A stretch of DNA of 64,000 bases from Mongoliitalea lutea. Its GTDB lineage: Bacteria > Bacteroidota > Bacteroidia > Cytophagales > Cyclobacteriaceae. The position numbers were made by a program, and so were the translations under genes. The first letter of the stretch is position 1. Every line of letters begins with the position of its first letter. The stretch lies in contig NZ_BMYF01000014.1 in NCBI RefSeq assembly GCF_014652135.1, positions 1 through 64,000 of the forward strand, read 5' to 3'. The notes under the pieces are model-generated. The model was given only the letters and a program-made list of their open reading frames with translations, was not told the origin of the DNA and searched no databases. Shown here piece after piece: positions 44,385 to 53,016 of the stretch.

Positions 44385-45635
44385 TTAGATCTGATCCAAA
44401 GCCTGCGAGATATCCCAAATAATATCATCAAAGTGCTCCACTCCAATAGACAGTCGGACCAGCTTCTCGGAAATATGTATTTCTTCCCGATCTTTTGGAG
44501 AAACATCGCTATGTGTCATAGTAGCAGGATGCTCTGCCAAGGATTCTGTACTTCCCAAGGAAACAGCTAGTTTCATCAATTTCAGGCTGTTCAAAAACTT
44601 AAAAGCTTCTGCTTCTCCACCCACAATATCAAATGATAGCATAGCCCCAGCACAAGAAAGTTGCTTTTGATAAATCTCATACTGACGTGTTCCTTCAGGA
44701 ATAAAGCCTAGGTAATACACCTTTTCTACCTTTGGATGACTTTCCAGAAAGTTGGCAACCTTTACAGCGTTTTCAGCCTGCTTATTCATACGGACTTTCA
44801 GCGTCTCCAAGCTTCGCATCAATAACCAACCTGTCCAAGGTCCTGCCATGTTACCTAAAAAGGTTCGAAGAGTTCGGACTCGCTTCATGTATTTGGATCC
44901 TCCCAATACTGCGCCAGCAATCAAATCTGAATGACCGCCGATATACTTGGTTGCCGAATACACCACCAAATCTGCTCCATGCTTCAAAGGGTGTTGCCAT
45001 AAAGGTCCCATGTACGTATTGTCCACCACCACTACCACATCCTTCTCAGCAGTAGTCAATGTGTCCGCTACAAATTTACAAGCTTCTAAATCAAAGAGGG
45101 CATTGGTTGGATTAGCAGGGGTTTCTACATACACCATTTTAACTTTTTCACGAAGATTCAAGGTATCCACCATAGCCAAAATCTCTTCAGCTTCCTGATC
45201 TGATGTAAAACCAAGTCCCACTATACCGTATTCCGGCAATACTTTATTGATAAAATGATCTGTACCTCCATATACAGGCTTGCTATACAAAAGCACATCT
45301 CCCGGTCTCAAAAATTCTAACATAACCGTAGAAATCGCAGACATGCCACTTTCAAACACGGCACATTCATCTGCTTCATCCCATAGACAGAGGCGCTCTT
45401 CCAAGATTTGTAGATCTGGATTATTCAGTCTACTGTAGATCAACCCAAGCTCCTCATTGGGTCTTTTCTCACGCTGTCCATACGCTACCTGAAAAAAAGC
45501 CTTTCCTTCTTCAGCTGATTTGAAAACAAAGGTAGATGTCTGGAATATCGGGCACTTCACAGCACCTTCGGATAACTCCGGCTTGTAGCCATAGGACATC
45601 ATCAAACTCTCGGGATGAAATCTTCTATCGTCCAT
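44385..45635 (-). CDS. Cystathionine gamma-synthase family PLP enzyme
   Basis: This is a 416-residue Cys/Met-metabolism enzyme. The N-terminus includes PIFQTSTFVF and the PLP-phosphate Tyr-Arg pair YSRLNNPD. FESGMSAIS is the cofactor loop, VVDNTYMGP carries the Asp for PLP, and SATKYIGGHSD holds the Schiff-base Lys (about 230). It is either a cystathionine gamma-synthase/lyase or a methionine gamma-lyase, and sequence alone does not decide. The C-terminal SLGSTESLAEHPA is typical. Direct repeats of TTTTGCAAATGA lie about 70-110 bp upstream. Confidence 0.88.
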   Translation of the reverse strand: MDDRRFHPESLMMSYGYKPELSEGAVKCPIFQTSTFVFKSAEEGKAFFQVAYGQREKRPNEELGLIYSRLNNPDLQILEERLCLWDEADECAVFESGMSAISTVMLEFLRPGDVLLYSKPVYGGTDHFINKVLPEYGIVGLGFTSDQEAEEILAMVDTLNLREKVKMVYVETPANPTNALFDLEACKFVADTLTTAEKDVVVVVDNTYMGPLWQHPLKHGADLVVYSATKYIGGHSDLIAGAVLGGSKYMKRVRTLRTFLGNMAGPWTGWLLMRSLETLKVRMNKQAENAVKVANFLESHPKVEKVYYLGFIPEGTRQYEIYQKQLSCAGAMLSFDIVGGEAEAFKFLNSLKLMKLAVSLGSTESLAEHPATMTHSDVSPKDREEIHISEKLVRLSIGVEHFDDIIWDISQALDQI

Positions 45636-45704
45636 TGTATTTGGGTTTATTGTGCAAAAGACATCAAAAGCCTGAAATAAAACAAGCAGGGAGATAAAAT
45701 AATA

Positions 45705-45748
45705 TTTTGCAAATGAGTGATATCACGGGTATATCTTTTGCAAATGAA
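45705..45748 (-). promoter_or_regulatory. Direct repeats TTTTGCAAATGA upstream of the trans-sulfuration gene
   Basis: Two copies lie at 45705-45716 and 45737-45748, 32 bp apart, with an inverted GTGATATCAC in between. They fall in the 330-bp gap upstream of the PLP enzyme gene. That gap otherwise shows only a doubtful 55-codon frame. The spacing resembles a two-site operator. Confidence 0.4.
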
Positions 45749-45965
45749 AAATTATATTTCGAAAAAACTGAATATACAATCAAATATTGTTTTGTCAGTC
45801 TTGAAAATCAAGCTTCGATTCCTGAAAGTTTTGAGAGGCAATCAATGAAAAATACAGCTACTTCTTACAAGGTAAGTTAAAATTTCGCTGCTTCGATTTA
45901 CTCAAAAATCAAAGCAGCAGTAGGTTGACATTTCACACACTTAAACAGCTCCAAAAAAGTGCTGA

Positions 45966-48779
45966 TTAATTGACAATTAACTTTCTGCTGAAGGTTTGTT
46001 CCCGTGTTTGAATGAGAATCGTGTACATCCCCCGGGGCAGCTCTTCCACCCGCACGAGACTGGTTTCAGCAGCAGGTGCTATTTCTCTGCTAATTTGACC
46101 CAGTGCATTCACAAAGGTGATTTTCCGCACATCCGATACGCCCGCCAAATCGATGTTAACCTGTCCTGGAGATGGATTTGGATACACTTTAATTCCTCCT
46201 CCTATAGCCTCCCTACCGATACTGGTAATCAAATTAACCATTACAGAGAAACTTCTTTCCGGGCCCATCTCACACTCATTCATTGGAACAACAATAACTT
46301 CGAATGTTCCTTCACGCTCCCATAAAATTGTAGCTCGAGCTGTTCCTTGTCCTGCTACGACCCGACCACCGTTAGAACTTACCCTCCACTGATAATTAAT
46401 ACCGGGTAAGGCCTGTACTTCATAAACCTCCTCAGTTAAAGCCACAATTTCTGGACCTGTTATAATCGAAGTTTGAGAAGGTGGTTGTAGTACACTAATA
46501 GACTTTGAGAAGGACTGACCTCTTCCACAAGGGTTTTCGGGGGTTACTGTTAATGTTTGTTGATTAAGACCTGTCCATTGAACCACCACTTGATTAGTTC
46601 CTTGACCTTGCATAATCAAACCACCTGTCACGGTCCAAATGTAAGTACTACCAGGAATATCTTCCAACTCATAGGTTTCCATTGTATTTACACAAACTAC
46701 CCCTTCACCAGCAATATCTGGAACGATCTGAGGGGTAGTGGAAACAACCACTTCTAATCCACGCGTAGCTCCATTTCCACATTCATTCTTTACTCGAACT
46801 AATACTGCATTTCTGCCAGGTATATCCCATTGTACGACTATCCTATTGGTTCCCTGCCCTTCCATAATAGTACCTCCATCGACTCTCCACTCAAACTCTT
46901 CATCGATTCCTGCTGACTCTTGTATTGAGTAAACCTGTTGACTCAAGCAAATCCTATCTTCTCCAAAAATCAATGTTGGGGTAGACGGAACTTGACAATC
47001 ATAGTCAAAGAAAGTTCCTTTTTCTCCCACTGCAAAACCCTTACTTAGGTTACCAAAACTTATCCCTGTGAAATTTTGAAAGGTCCCTGTTTGCATCTGT
47101 TCCCATGTTTCTCCGGAATCACGTGTTCTCAAGATCAATCCTCGCTCACCAGATACAAAGCCTACCTGCTCGTCTAAAAAGTCAACTCCTGTTAGGTTTT
47201 GGGTAAATGGAACATCAATTTTTCTCCAGGTTTTTCCCTCATCGATGGTTTTGAGGATGGTTCCACGATTGCCGACCACAATCCCAGTGGTGTCATCCAT
47301 AACCTTGATAGCATTCAAATCCTCCGTAGTAGAAGAAGGAATTTGCTCCCAATCACTCAATTCAAAAGATCTTCCTATGTATCCTCCTTTCCCAATAACA
47401 ATCCCTACCAAAAAACCAAATCCTCCAAAATCAACCAAATCAACCTTTGTGTTTGATTCAGACAATTTTTGCCAGGTAACCCCACTGTCCATAGTTCTCA
47501 CAATATATCCTTGATCACCTACTGCATAACCTACTGAGTTAGCATAAAAAAATAAGCCATTTATATTCCTACTGTTGTCCAAATTTAAGGAAGTCCAGTT
47601 GGTACCAGAGTTAGATGTACGCAATACTGTGCCCATATCCCCCGAAATATAACCGAAATTATTACTTGGAAAATCAATATCTCTGAACGTGACTGACAAA
47701 GGACGGGAACGATCCACTAAAGTATTACCCCCATTTGAAGTAACAAAAAAACGCCCATTTGTACCAATAACATAACCGAGGTTATCCGTACGGAATTTTA
47801 CACCTGTGTAATCAACATCAATTCCTGAAAGCCGAAGTGACCAACTATTTCCAGCATTTATTGAGGAAATAACAAACCCATTCGTTCCCACTGCAAATAC
47901 TACGTTAGAATTATCTCTAAATTCTACGCTATTATAGTCTTGTGAATTATTTACATTAATTCCTTCTAGTGTTAACCCTCCATTAGTGGTCCGAATTAAC
48001 GTCGCACCTTTACCAGTAAAAACTCCTGAATTGGGGTTTATTTTTGAAAAACTAACTGCTAATAGATCACGCTCTGTTCCCGAATTTAATCGAGACCATT
48101 GTTCGCCGGCATTTTCTGTTTTAAGAACAATTCCTCGATTTCCAACGGCATAACCCACAGTGCTACTAACAAAGTGTAAGTCATTAATACTCTGACTTTG
48201 CTCGGTAGAAATCAGAGTCCAGTTATTCCCACCATTGAAAGTTCGGGCAACTTGTCCATTAGAAGCAGCTATGTAACCCGTATCCTGATTGTAGAAAAAG
48301 AGATTATTTAAATCGGCAGTCAAATTTATATTTTGACGGCCCCATGAAAGTCCCCCATTTGTAGAACGATAAACATCACCATTAGAACCGACAGCATAGA
48401 CCCGGCTTTGATTAAGAAATGCCACACTTCGCAACTGAGCATTGGCAGCAATTTGAATCAACTCCCATTGAGCACCACCATTGGTAGTTCTGTAAATCTC
48501 ACCATTTTCTCCAACGATTAATCCCAAGTTCTCGTCAAAAAAATCAATTCCATTCATTTGGTTCTTGGTAGGAGGTTCTTGTTCTACCCAACTTAGACCA
48601 CCATCTATGGTTTTCAAAATAATCTGTGGGCCTGCAATAAACCCAACCTCATCATTAACCCATGAAATACCTGTAAAAGAGTTTCCCCATCCACCTAACC
48701 GCTTCCATGATTGCTGAGCAAATGAAATGTTGTAAGTCAATAACAGTATCGCAAAAGCGGTTGATAACGTATATTTCAT
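45966..48779 (-). CDS. T9SS-sorted protein with Ycf48/BNR repeats and PKD-like domains
   Basis: This is a 937-residue secreted protein with a signal peptide (SFAQ, about 22). About twelve Ycf48-like/BNR repeats (roughly 25-600) follow, each of the form DxGxTW with a GYA/GFVVG strand. Three Ig/PKD-like beta domains (about 600-840) come next. The C-terminal type IX sorting domain starts near KVYPNPSPGQVNI and ends SRKLIVN. It is exported through the type IX system and likely attached to the surface. The ligand is unknown. The start chosen gives the best signal peptide; an ATG 14 codons upstream is the alternative. Confidence 0.88.
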   Translation of the reverse strand: MKYTLSTAFAILLLTYNISFAQQSWKRLGGWGNSFTGISWVNDEVGFIAGPQIILKTIDGGLSWVEQEPPTKNQMNGIDFFDENLGLIVGENGEIYRTTNGGAQWELIQIAANAQLRSVAFLNQSRVYAVGSNGDVYRSTNGGLSWGRQNINLTADLNNLFFYNQDTGYIAASNGQVARTFNGGNNWTLISTEQSQSINDLHFVSSTVGYAVGNRGIVLKTENAGEQWSRLNSGTERDLLAVSFSKINPNSGVFTGKGATLIRTTNGGLTLEGINVNNSQDYNSVEFRDNSNVVFAVGTNGFVISSINAGNSWSLRLSGIDVDYTGVKFRTDNLGYVIGTNGRFFVTSNGGNTLVDRSRPLSVTFRDIDFPSNNFGYISGDMGTVLRTSNSGTNWTSLNLDNSRNINGLFFYANSVGYAVGDQGYIVRTMDSGVTWQKLSESNTKVDLVDFGGFGFLVGIVIGKGGYIGRSFELSDWEQIPSSTTEDLNAIKVMDDTTGIVVGNRGTILKTIDEGKTWRKIDVPFTQNLTGVDFLDEQVGFVSGERGLILRTRDSGETWEQMQTGTFQNFTGISFGNLSKGFAVGEKGTFFDYDCQVPSTPTLIFGEDRICLSQQVYSIQESAGIDEEFEWRVDGGTIMEGQGTNRIVVQWDIPGRNAVLVRVKNECGNGATRGLEVVVSTTPQIVPDIAGEGVVCVNTMETYELEDIPGSTYIWTVTGGLIMQGQGTNQVVVQWTGLNQQTLTVTPENPCGRGQSFSKSISVLQPPSQTSIITGPEIVALTEEVYEVQALPGINYQWRVSSNGGRVVAGQGTARATILWEREGTFEVIVVPMNECEMGPERSFSVMVNLITSIGREAIGGGIKVYPNPSPGQVNIDLAGVSDVRKITFVNALGQISREIAPAAETSLVRVEELPRGMYTILIQTREQTFSRKLIVN

Positions 48780-48943
48780 CGAAGAACTATGCTGATATAC
48801 AAATTTATGATTTCTCCCCATAAAAAAAATTTATTTTCACAGGTATCAGAAATAAGTTAGCCACATAAAAATCCCCCTTGATGGAAAATGCATTTTTGAT
48901 TTTTCTAAATGGTTTTTGTCAGCTATTTTTAAGAAAAAAAGAA

Positions 48944-49597
48944 ATGAAAAAATTTGGTATCATTATCCTTTTCCTCCTCATTTTCAGCGCTTGTGGAGGC
49001 AATGAGCGGGTAAGTAGAGAAGTTTTCGATGAGGTCAACCGCAGCATGGAGGCCAAAAAACTCAGCGAGGCGCAAATCTTACAAGCTGCCATGGAATGGG
49101 GAGAAGAAATCAGTACCGAAGCTCAACAGCAGCTAATTGGCGCATTGCAAGCCGCCATAGGAGAAAAAGGATTTGCGGGAGCAGTAGACTTTTGTCATGT
49201 CAATGCGCTGCCCATTCTGAAAGAGGTGGATGAAAAGCACGGAGTCAAGATTAAACGAGCTTCTCTCAACTACCGAAATCCTTTAGATAAGCCAGACGAT
49301 ACAGAAGAAGTGATTTTGGATGCTTATCAATACAATGTAGAAGAAGGCATCCCTGCTGATCCGAATATTCAAAAAATAGAAGGAGGAGAAGTGTATTTGT
49401 ACACGAAAGCTATCATGATTCCTAACGCTTTGTGTTTGAATTGTCATGGTGCTAAGGATAGTGACATCGCTCCCGATACTTGGAAAGTCTTGGAAGAAAA
49501 ATATCCAAATGATCAAGCCATCAACCACAAAATTGGAGATTTAAGGGGTATGTGGAGTATCCGTATCCCCAAAAGAGCTGTGGTCAACCGCATGTAA
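48944..49597 (+). CDS. Tll0287-like c-type haem lipoprotein
   Basis: This is a 217-residue protein. The chosen ATG gives a lipoprotein signal FSACGG (lipid Cys 17). The rest is a Tll0287-like/DUF3365 domain with the haem motif CLNCH at 164-168 in the sequence NALCLNCHGA. The cyanobacterial relative is a haem protein found with photosystem II. Here it is a periplasmic lipoprotein of unknown electron partner. The Ycf48-like gene follows 12 bp later, so they are one operon. Confidence 0.88.
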   Translation: MKKFGIIILFLLIFSACGGNERVSREVFDEVNRSMEAKKLSEAQILQAAMEWGEEISTEAQQQLIGALQAAIGEKGFAGAVDFCHVNALPILKEVDEKHGVKIKRASLNYRNPLDKPDDTEEVILDAYQYNVEEGIPADPNIQKIEGGEVYLYTKAIMIPNALCLNCHGAKDSDIAPDTWKVLEEKYPNDQAINHKIGDLRGMWSIRIPKRAVVNRM

Positions 49598-49609
49598 TTC
49601 TGTACCCTT

Positions 49610-50644
49610 ATGAGAAAGTTTTTGCCCTTCCTCTTGCTAATCCCATTGCTCTTAGCCTGTGATGAAAACCGTAAGCATACAGTCATCGAACGGCCCATTG
49701 GTTGGCAACTAAAAGAAACTCCAACGGACGCCTCCTTGAGAGGGCTATCGGTCTTGACCAATAATATTATCTGGGCAAGTGGTTCTAAAGGAACGTGGCT
49801 CCGTTCCTTGGATGGAGGGGAAACTTGGAATACAGGAATTATCGCCGGAATGGATTCGGTAGATTTTCGTGATATCATTGCCTTTGATGCGAGTACAGCA
49901 GTGGTAATGTCTTCAGGACAGCCCGCAGTCATCTATAAAACTATCGATGGCGGTCAACATTGGGATTTAAAATACCAAGGACCATCCTATGCCTTTTTGG
50001 ATGGAATGGCCTTTATCGGAGATCGTGGGTACGCGATAGGAGATGAAGTAGAAGGCAAATGGATGGTCTTATTAAGCAAAGACAAAGGAGACACTTGGAC
50101 TTGGCTAGAAACGAGCCCACAAGCACCCAAGGGAGCAGGTTCCTTTGCTGCAAGTGGAAGTTCTATTGTAGCAGACCAAGAAAATGTATGGTTTGTAGCT
50201 GCGGGTATGCATTCAGCCATCTATCATTCAGCCGATAGGGGTACTCGGTGGACAAAGCAAGTGCTACCGTTGGACAGCTTGAAAGAATCTGCTGGCATAT
50301 TTTCCTTATTCAAGGTGAGCGATCAAACACTTGTAGGCGTGGGTGGTGATTTTTTATCGGCAAATGAACGGAGCAATACCTTTCTTGCATCGGACAACGG
50401 AGGGAAAGATTGGTCCTTTGCAACTGAAAATGCACCTTCGGGCTACCGTTCTGGTGTGGTTTACTACCCTTTCCAACATTGGTTGATTGCTGTCGGACCC
50501 AATGGAACGGACTTTTCTAAAGATGTAGGAAAAAACTGGGAGCGATTATCTGAGGAAGGTTTCCATACAGTAAAATTATGTAGATCGTACAAAAATGTGT
50601 GGGCTTCTGGATCCGGTGGAAAAATAGCACGTTTAGAATTTTGA
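49610..50644 (+). CDS. Ycf48-like beta-propeller lipoprotein
   Basis: This is a 344-residue protein with a lipoprotein signal (LLLACDENR, lipid Cys about 16) and five to six BNR/Ycf48 propeller repeats. Examples are SLDGGETWNTG, TIDGGQHWDL, SKDKGDTWTWL and SADRGTRWTK. Cyanobacterial Ycf48 assembles photosystem II. Bacterial relatives are often labelled oxidoreductases without proof. It is cotranscribed with the haem lipoprotein gene. Confidence 0.85.
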   Translation: MRKFLPFLLLIPLLLACDENRKHTVIERPIGWQLKETPTDASLRGLSVLTNNIIWASGSKGTWLRSLDGGETWNTGIIAGMDSVDFRDIIAFDASTAVVMSSGQPAVIYKTIDGGQHWDLKYQGPSYAFLDGMAFIGDRGYAIGDEVEGKWMVLLSKDKGDTWTWLETSPQAPKGAGSFAASGSSIVADQENVWFVAAGMHSAIYHSADRGTRWTKQVLPLDSLKESAGIFSLFKVSDQTLVGVGGDFLSANERSNTFLASDNGGKDWSFATENAPSGYRSGVVYYPFQHWLIAVGPNGTDFSKDVGKNWERLSEEGFHTVKLCRSYKNVWASGSGGKIARLEF

Positions 50645-50817
50645 GCATCAGAAAAAGTATCCTGTTTGGCATAAAGAAATCTCAAAAAATCAAAGATTTT
50701 TGTAGATGATTGTTAAAAATATCCGTCTTGTAGTATATTTAAGATTCCGATAGGCGAATTTTTAATAACCAAGGCCCTTAAGGAAGCGTAAAACTCTCTA
50801 ACTAGCACAAAAAGAAT

Positions 50818-51558
50818 ATGTTTGACTTAATTCCATCCATATACCTGATCAACGGAAAGTGTGTCCGTCTAAAAAGGGGTGATTTTGCCACCGAAAAGGT
50901 GATTTCCAACAATCCTCTTGAAATTGCACAAGCCTTTGAGGATCATGGCATCCGATGGCTACATTTGGTGGATTTAGACGGTGCACGCAGAGGGGAACCT
51001 AAGAATTACCACATCTTGGAAGCCATTACCGGTTATACCAATCTCAAGGTAGATTTCACCGGTGGTGTTTCTACGGATGGAGATGTGTTGAAAACATTTG
51101 AATTCGGAGCAGCGGGCATTACTGCGGCTACTGTAGCAGCTTTACATCCCGATAGATTTGCACAGTGGATCCTATCCTACGGCCGAGAAAAAATCAATCT
51201 TGCAGCCGACACGGACCCTCAGCATAATAAAATCAAAGTTAAAGGCTGGACAAAAAAAACTGAAATTGACTTATATGATCATATCGAATACTTCTATGAG
51301 CGTGGCTTGAAATACCTCAAGTGTTCAGATATTACAAGAGATGGTGTCATGGAAGGGCCAAACTTTGAAATGTACAAAGAAATCCTCCGACGTTTCCCAA
51401 ATATCCGATTAGCTGCCAATGGAGGTGTTAGAAATATCGATGACTTCAAAAAATTAGTAGATATTGGCGTAACAGCTGTAGTCTTTGGAAGAGCATTCTA
51501 CGAAAATATCATCACGCTCCAAGACTTAGATAAATTCATGGCTGAGTACGGTCAATAA
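50818..51558 (+). CDS. HisA-like (ProFAR isomerase family) protein lacking the first catalytic Asp
   Basis: This is a 246-residue TIM barrel clearly of the HisA/HisF family. It has LINGKCVRL, LHLVDLDGA, FTGGV, AAD at 129-131, CSDITRDGVMEGPN and NGGVRNIDD. In canonical HisA the first strand reads IPAID with the catalytic base. Here it reads IPSIY, with Tyr 9 in place of Asp. The second Asp is kept (131), but phosphate-loop residues differ (ITAATVA for TGGS-like). No other his gene is nearby. It may be a paralogue with a different reaction. It is monocistronic with a strong terminator. Confidence 0.8.
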   Translation: MFDLIPSIYLINGKCVRLKRGDFATEKVISNNPLEIAQAFEDHGIRWLHLVDLDGARRGEPKNYHILEAITGYTNLKVDFTGGVSTDGDVLKTFEFGAAGITAATVAALHPDRFAQWILSYGREKINLAADTDPQHNKIKVKGWTKKTEIDLYDHIEYFYERGLKYLKCSDITRDGVMEGPNFEMYKEILRRFPNIRLAANGGVRNIDDFKKLVDIGVTAVVFGRAFYENIITLQDLDKFMAEYGQ

Positions 51559-51572
51559 CCAAACTTTACTCT

Positions 51573-51607
51573 AAAAAAGGCTTTTCCGATTTGGAAAAGC
51601 CTTTTTT
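51573..51607. terminator. Bidirectional terminator, hisA-like / efflux operon
   Basis: AAAAAAGGCTTTTCC pairs perfectly with GGAAAAGCCTTTTTT around a 5-nt loop. It serves both converging units. Confidence 0.92.
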
Positions 51608-53016
51608 TATAACTTTCCTCCCGTAGCCTTATACAACTTTGCATAAGCACTCATCAAAGACTGCTTCAAAGCCACTAATTCCAACTCCGCGTCAAATGCC
51701 TGTCGCTGGGATTCCAAAAACTCCAAATAACTGGTAACTCCCTGGGTATAGCGGGCACCACTTAAGTATTGAGCATTGAGAGCTGCGTCTTTCCTTGTAC
51801 GCATAATTTCGATTTCTTGGAGCAAGGTACGAATCTCAATCTTAGCATCCTCTACCTCCCGAAAAGCATTCAATATGGCATTCTCGTAAGCATAAAAAGC
51901 CTGATTGTTTCGGCTGCTGGCAATATCTACTTGCCTCCTCAACTGACCCCAAAAGAAAATCGGACCGATGATTTGACCCCCAATGTTCCACAAAGGGTTA
52001 CGCAAACTCCAATCGGTAAAATCATTGGTGATGATGCCTCCCGTTCCAAATAGGCTTATTGTAGGCAATTGTTGGGCCCTGGCGGCACCTATGAGGGATT
52101 GACTTTTCATCAATTCATACTCTGCAGCCAATACATCGGGACGGAAGCGTAGCAAATCCATAGGGTTAACCTGCGTGAAATCCAATTCCACAAGATAACT
52201 CGGCAATGTTTTACCCACCGCTATGGAAGAGGGATTACTTCCGATCAAAAAGCTGAGCAGATTTTCCAACTGATTGGTTTTTCGCTCAAACTTTGGGATC
52301 GCTCCATGTGCGATGGCCTTTAAAATGAGCGATTGATCCACATCGGTCTGCTGAATAATCCCCCTATCAAAACGCGCAATGATAATCTGATGCATACTAT
52401 CCCGCAAAGCAAAATTTCGCTCTGCAATTTCCAGTTCATCCTTGGCACGCAAGTATTGAAAGTAGGTAGAGGAGACTTCAGAGACCAAGGATAATTGCAC
52501 ACTCTGTAATCCAAATTCACTTGCCAGCAACTCAAATCGGGCAGCATCAGACAAGTTTCTCAGCCTTCCCCAAAAATCAATCTCCCAGTTTAAGCCCGAA
52601 CCTGCAATAAAGAGTTCATTTACCTGACCTATTTGATTGAAAAGAAAATTCCCTCTTTCGGCGGAAGCCTGTACTCCCAACTTTGGTAACAACTCCGCAT
52701 TTTGAATACGCAAAGCATACCTACTTTGCAATATGCGCTCTGCTGCTATCATCGCATCTCTATTGTATCGCAGGGCACGGTAAATAAGTGTGTCTAAAAC
52801 TGGATCCTCAAACTTCCTCCACCATTCTAAATCGGGATTTCCCAACTTTTCCAAATCTGACGTATTGAGCACAGAAGCATCCGGGTCTGTAGCTTCCATG
52901 TTGTCTACCCTAAACGAATCCGGAACCAAAATTTCAGCACCTTGGTAAGGTTTTCCCACTTTACAAGAAACGGCCAACACAGCCACAATGAAAAAGAATA
53001 GTATCTTAGCTTTCAT
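51607..53016 (-). CDS. RND efflux outer membrane channel (TolC/NodT family lipoprotein)
   Basis: This is a 469-residue protein with a lipoprotein signal (AVSCKVG, lipid Cys about 18). Two internally repeated outer-membrane-efflux domains follow (about 60-260 and 275-465). It forms the trimeric exit duct of a tripartite pump. It overlaps the RND permease gene by 11 bp and is the last gene of the unit (adaptor, pump, channel). Confidence 0.93.
   Translation of the reverse strand: MKAKILFFFIVAVLAVSCKVGKPYQGAEILVPDSFRVDNMEATDPDASVLNTSDLEKLGNPDLEWWRKFEDPVLDTLIYRALRYNRDAMIAAERILQSRYALRIQNAELLPKLGVQASAERGNFLFNQIGQVNELFIAGSGLNWEIDFWGRLRNLSDAARFELLASEFGLQSVQLSLVSEVSSTYFQYLRAKDELEIAERNFALRDSMHQIIIARFDRGIIQQTDVDQSLILKAIAHGAIPKFERKTNQLENLLSFLIGSNPSSIAVGKTLPSYLVELDFTQVNPMDLLRFRPDVLAAEYELMKSQSLIGAARAQQLPTISLFGTGGIITNDFTDWSLRNPLWNIGGQIIGPIFFWGQLRRQVDIASSRNNQAFYAYENAILNAFREVEDAKIEIRTLLQEIEIMRTRKDAALNAQYLSGARYTQGVTSYLEFLESQRQAFDAELELVALKQSLMSAYAKLYKATGGKL

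Noticed and set aside
45713-45880. 55-codon plus-strand frame starting MSDITGISF
   Set aside because: No recognised domain, no clear start signal, and it begins inside the direct repeats. Coding is possible but not supported.
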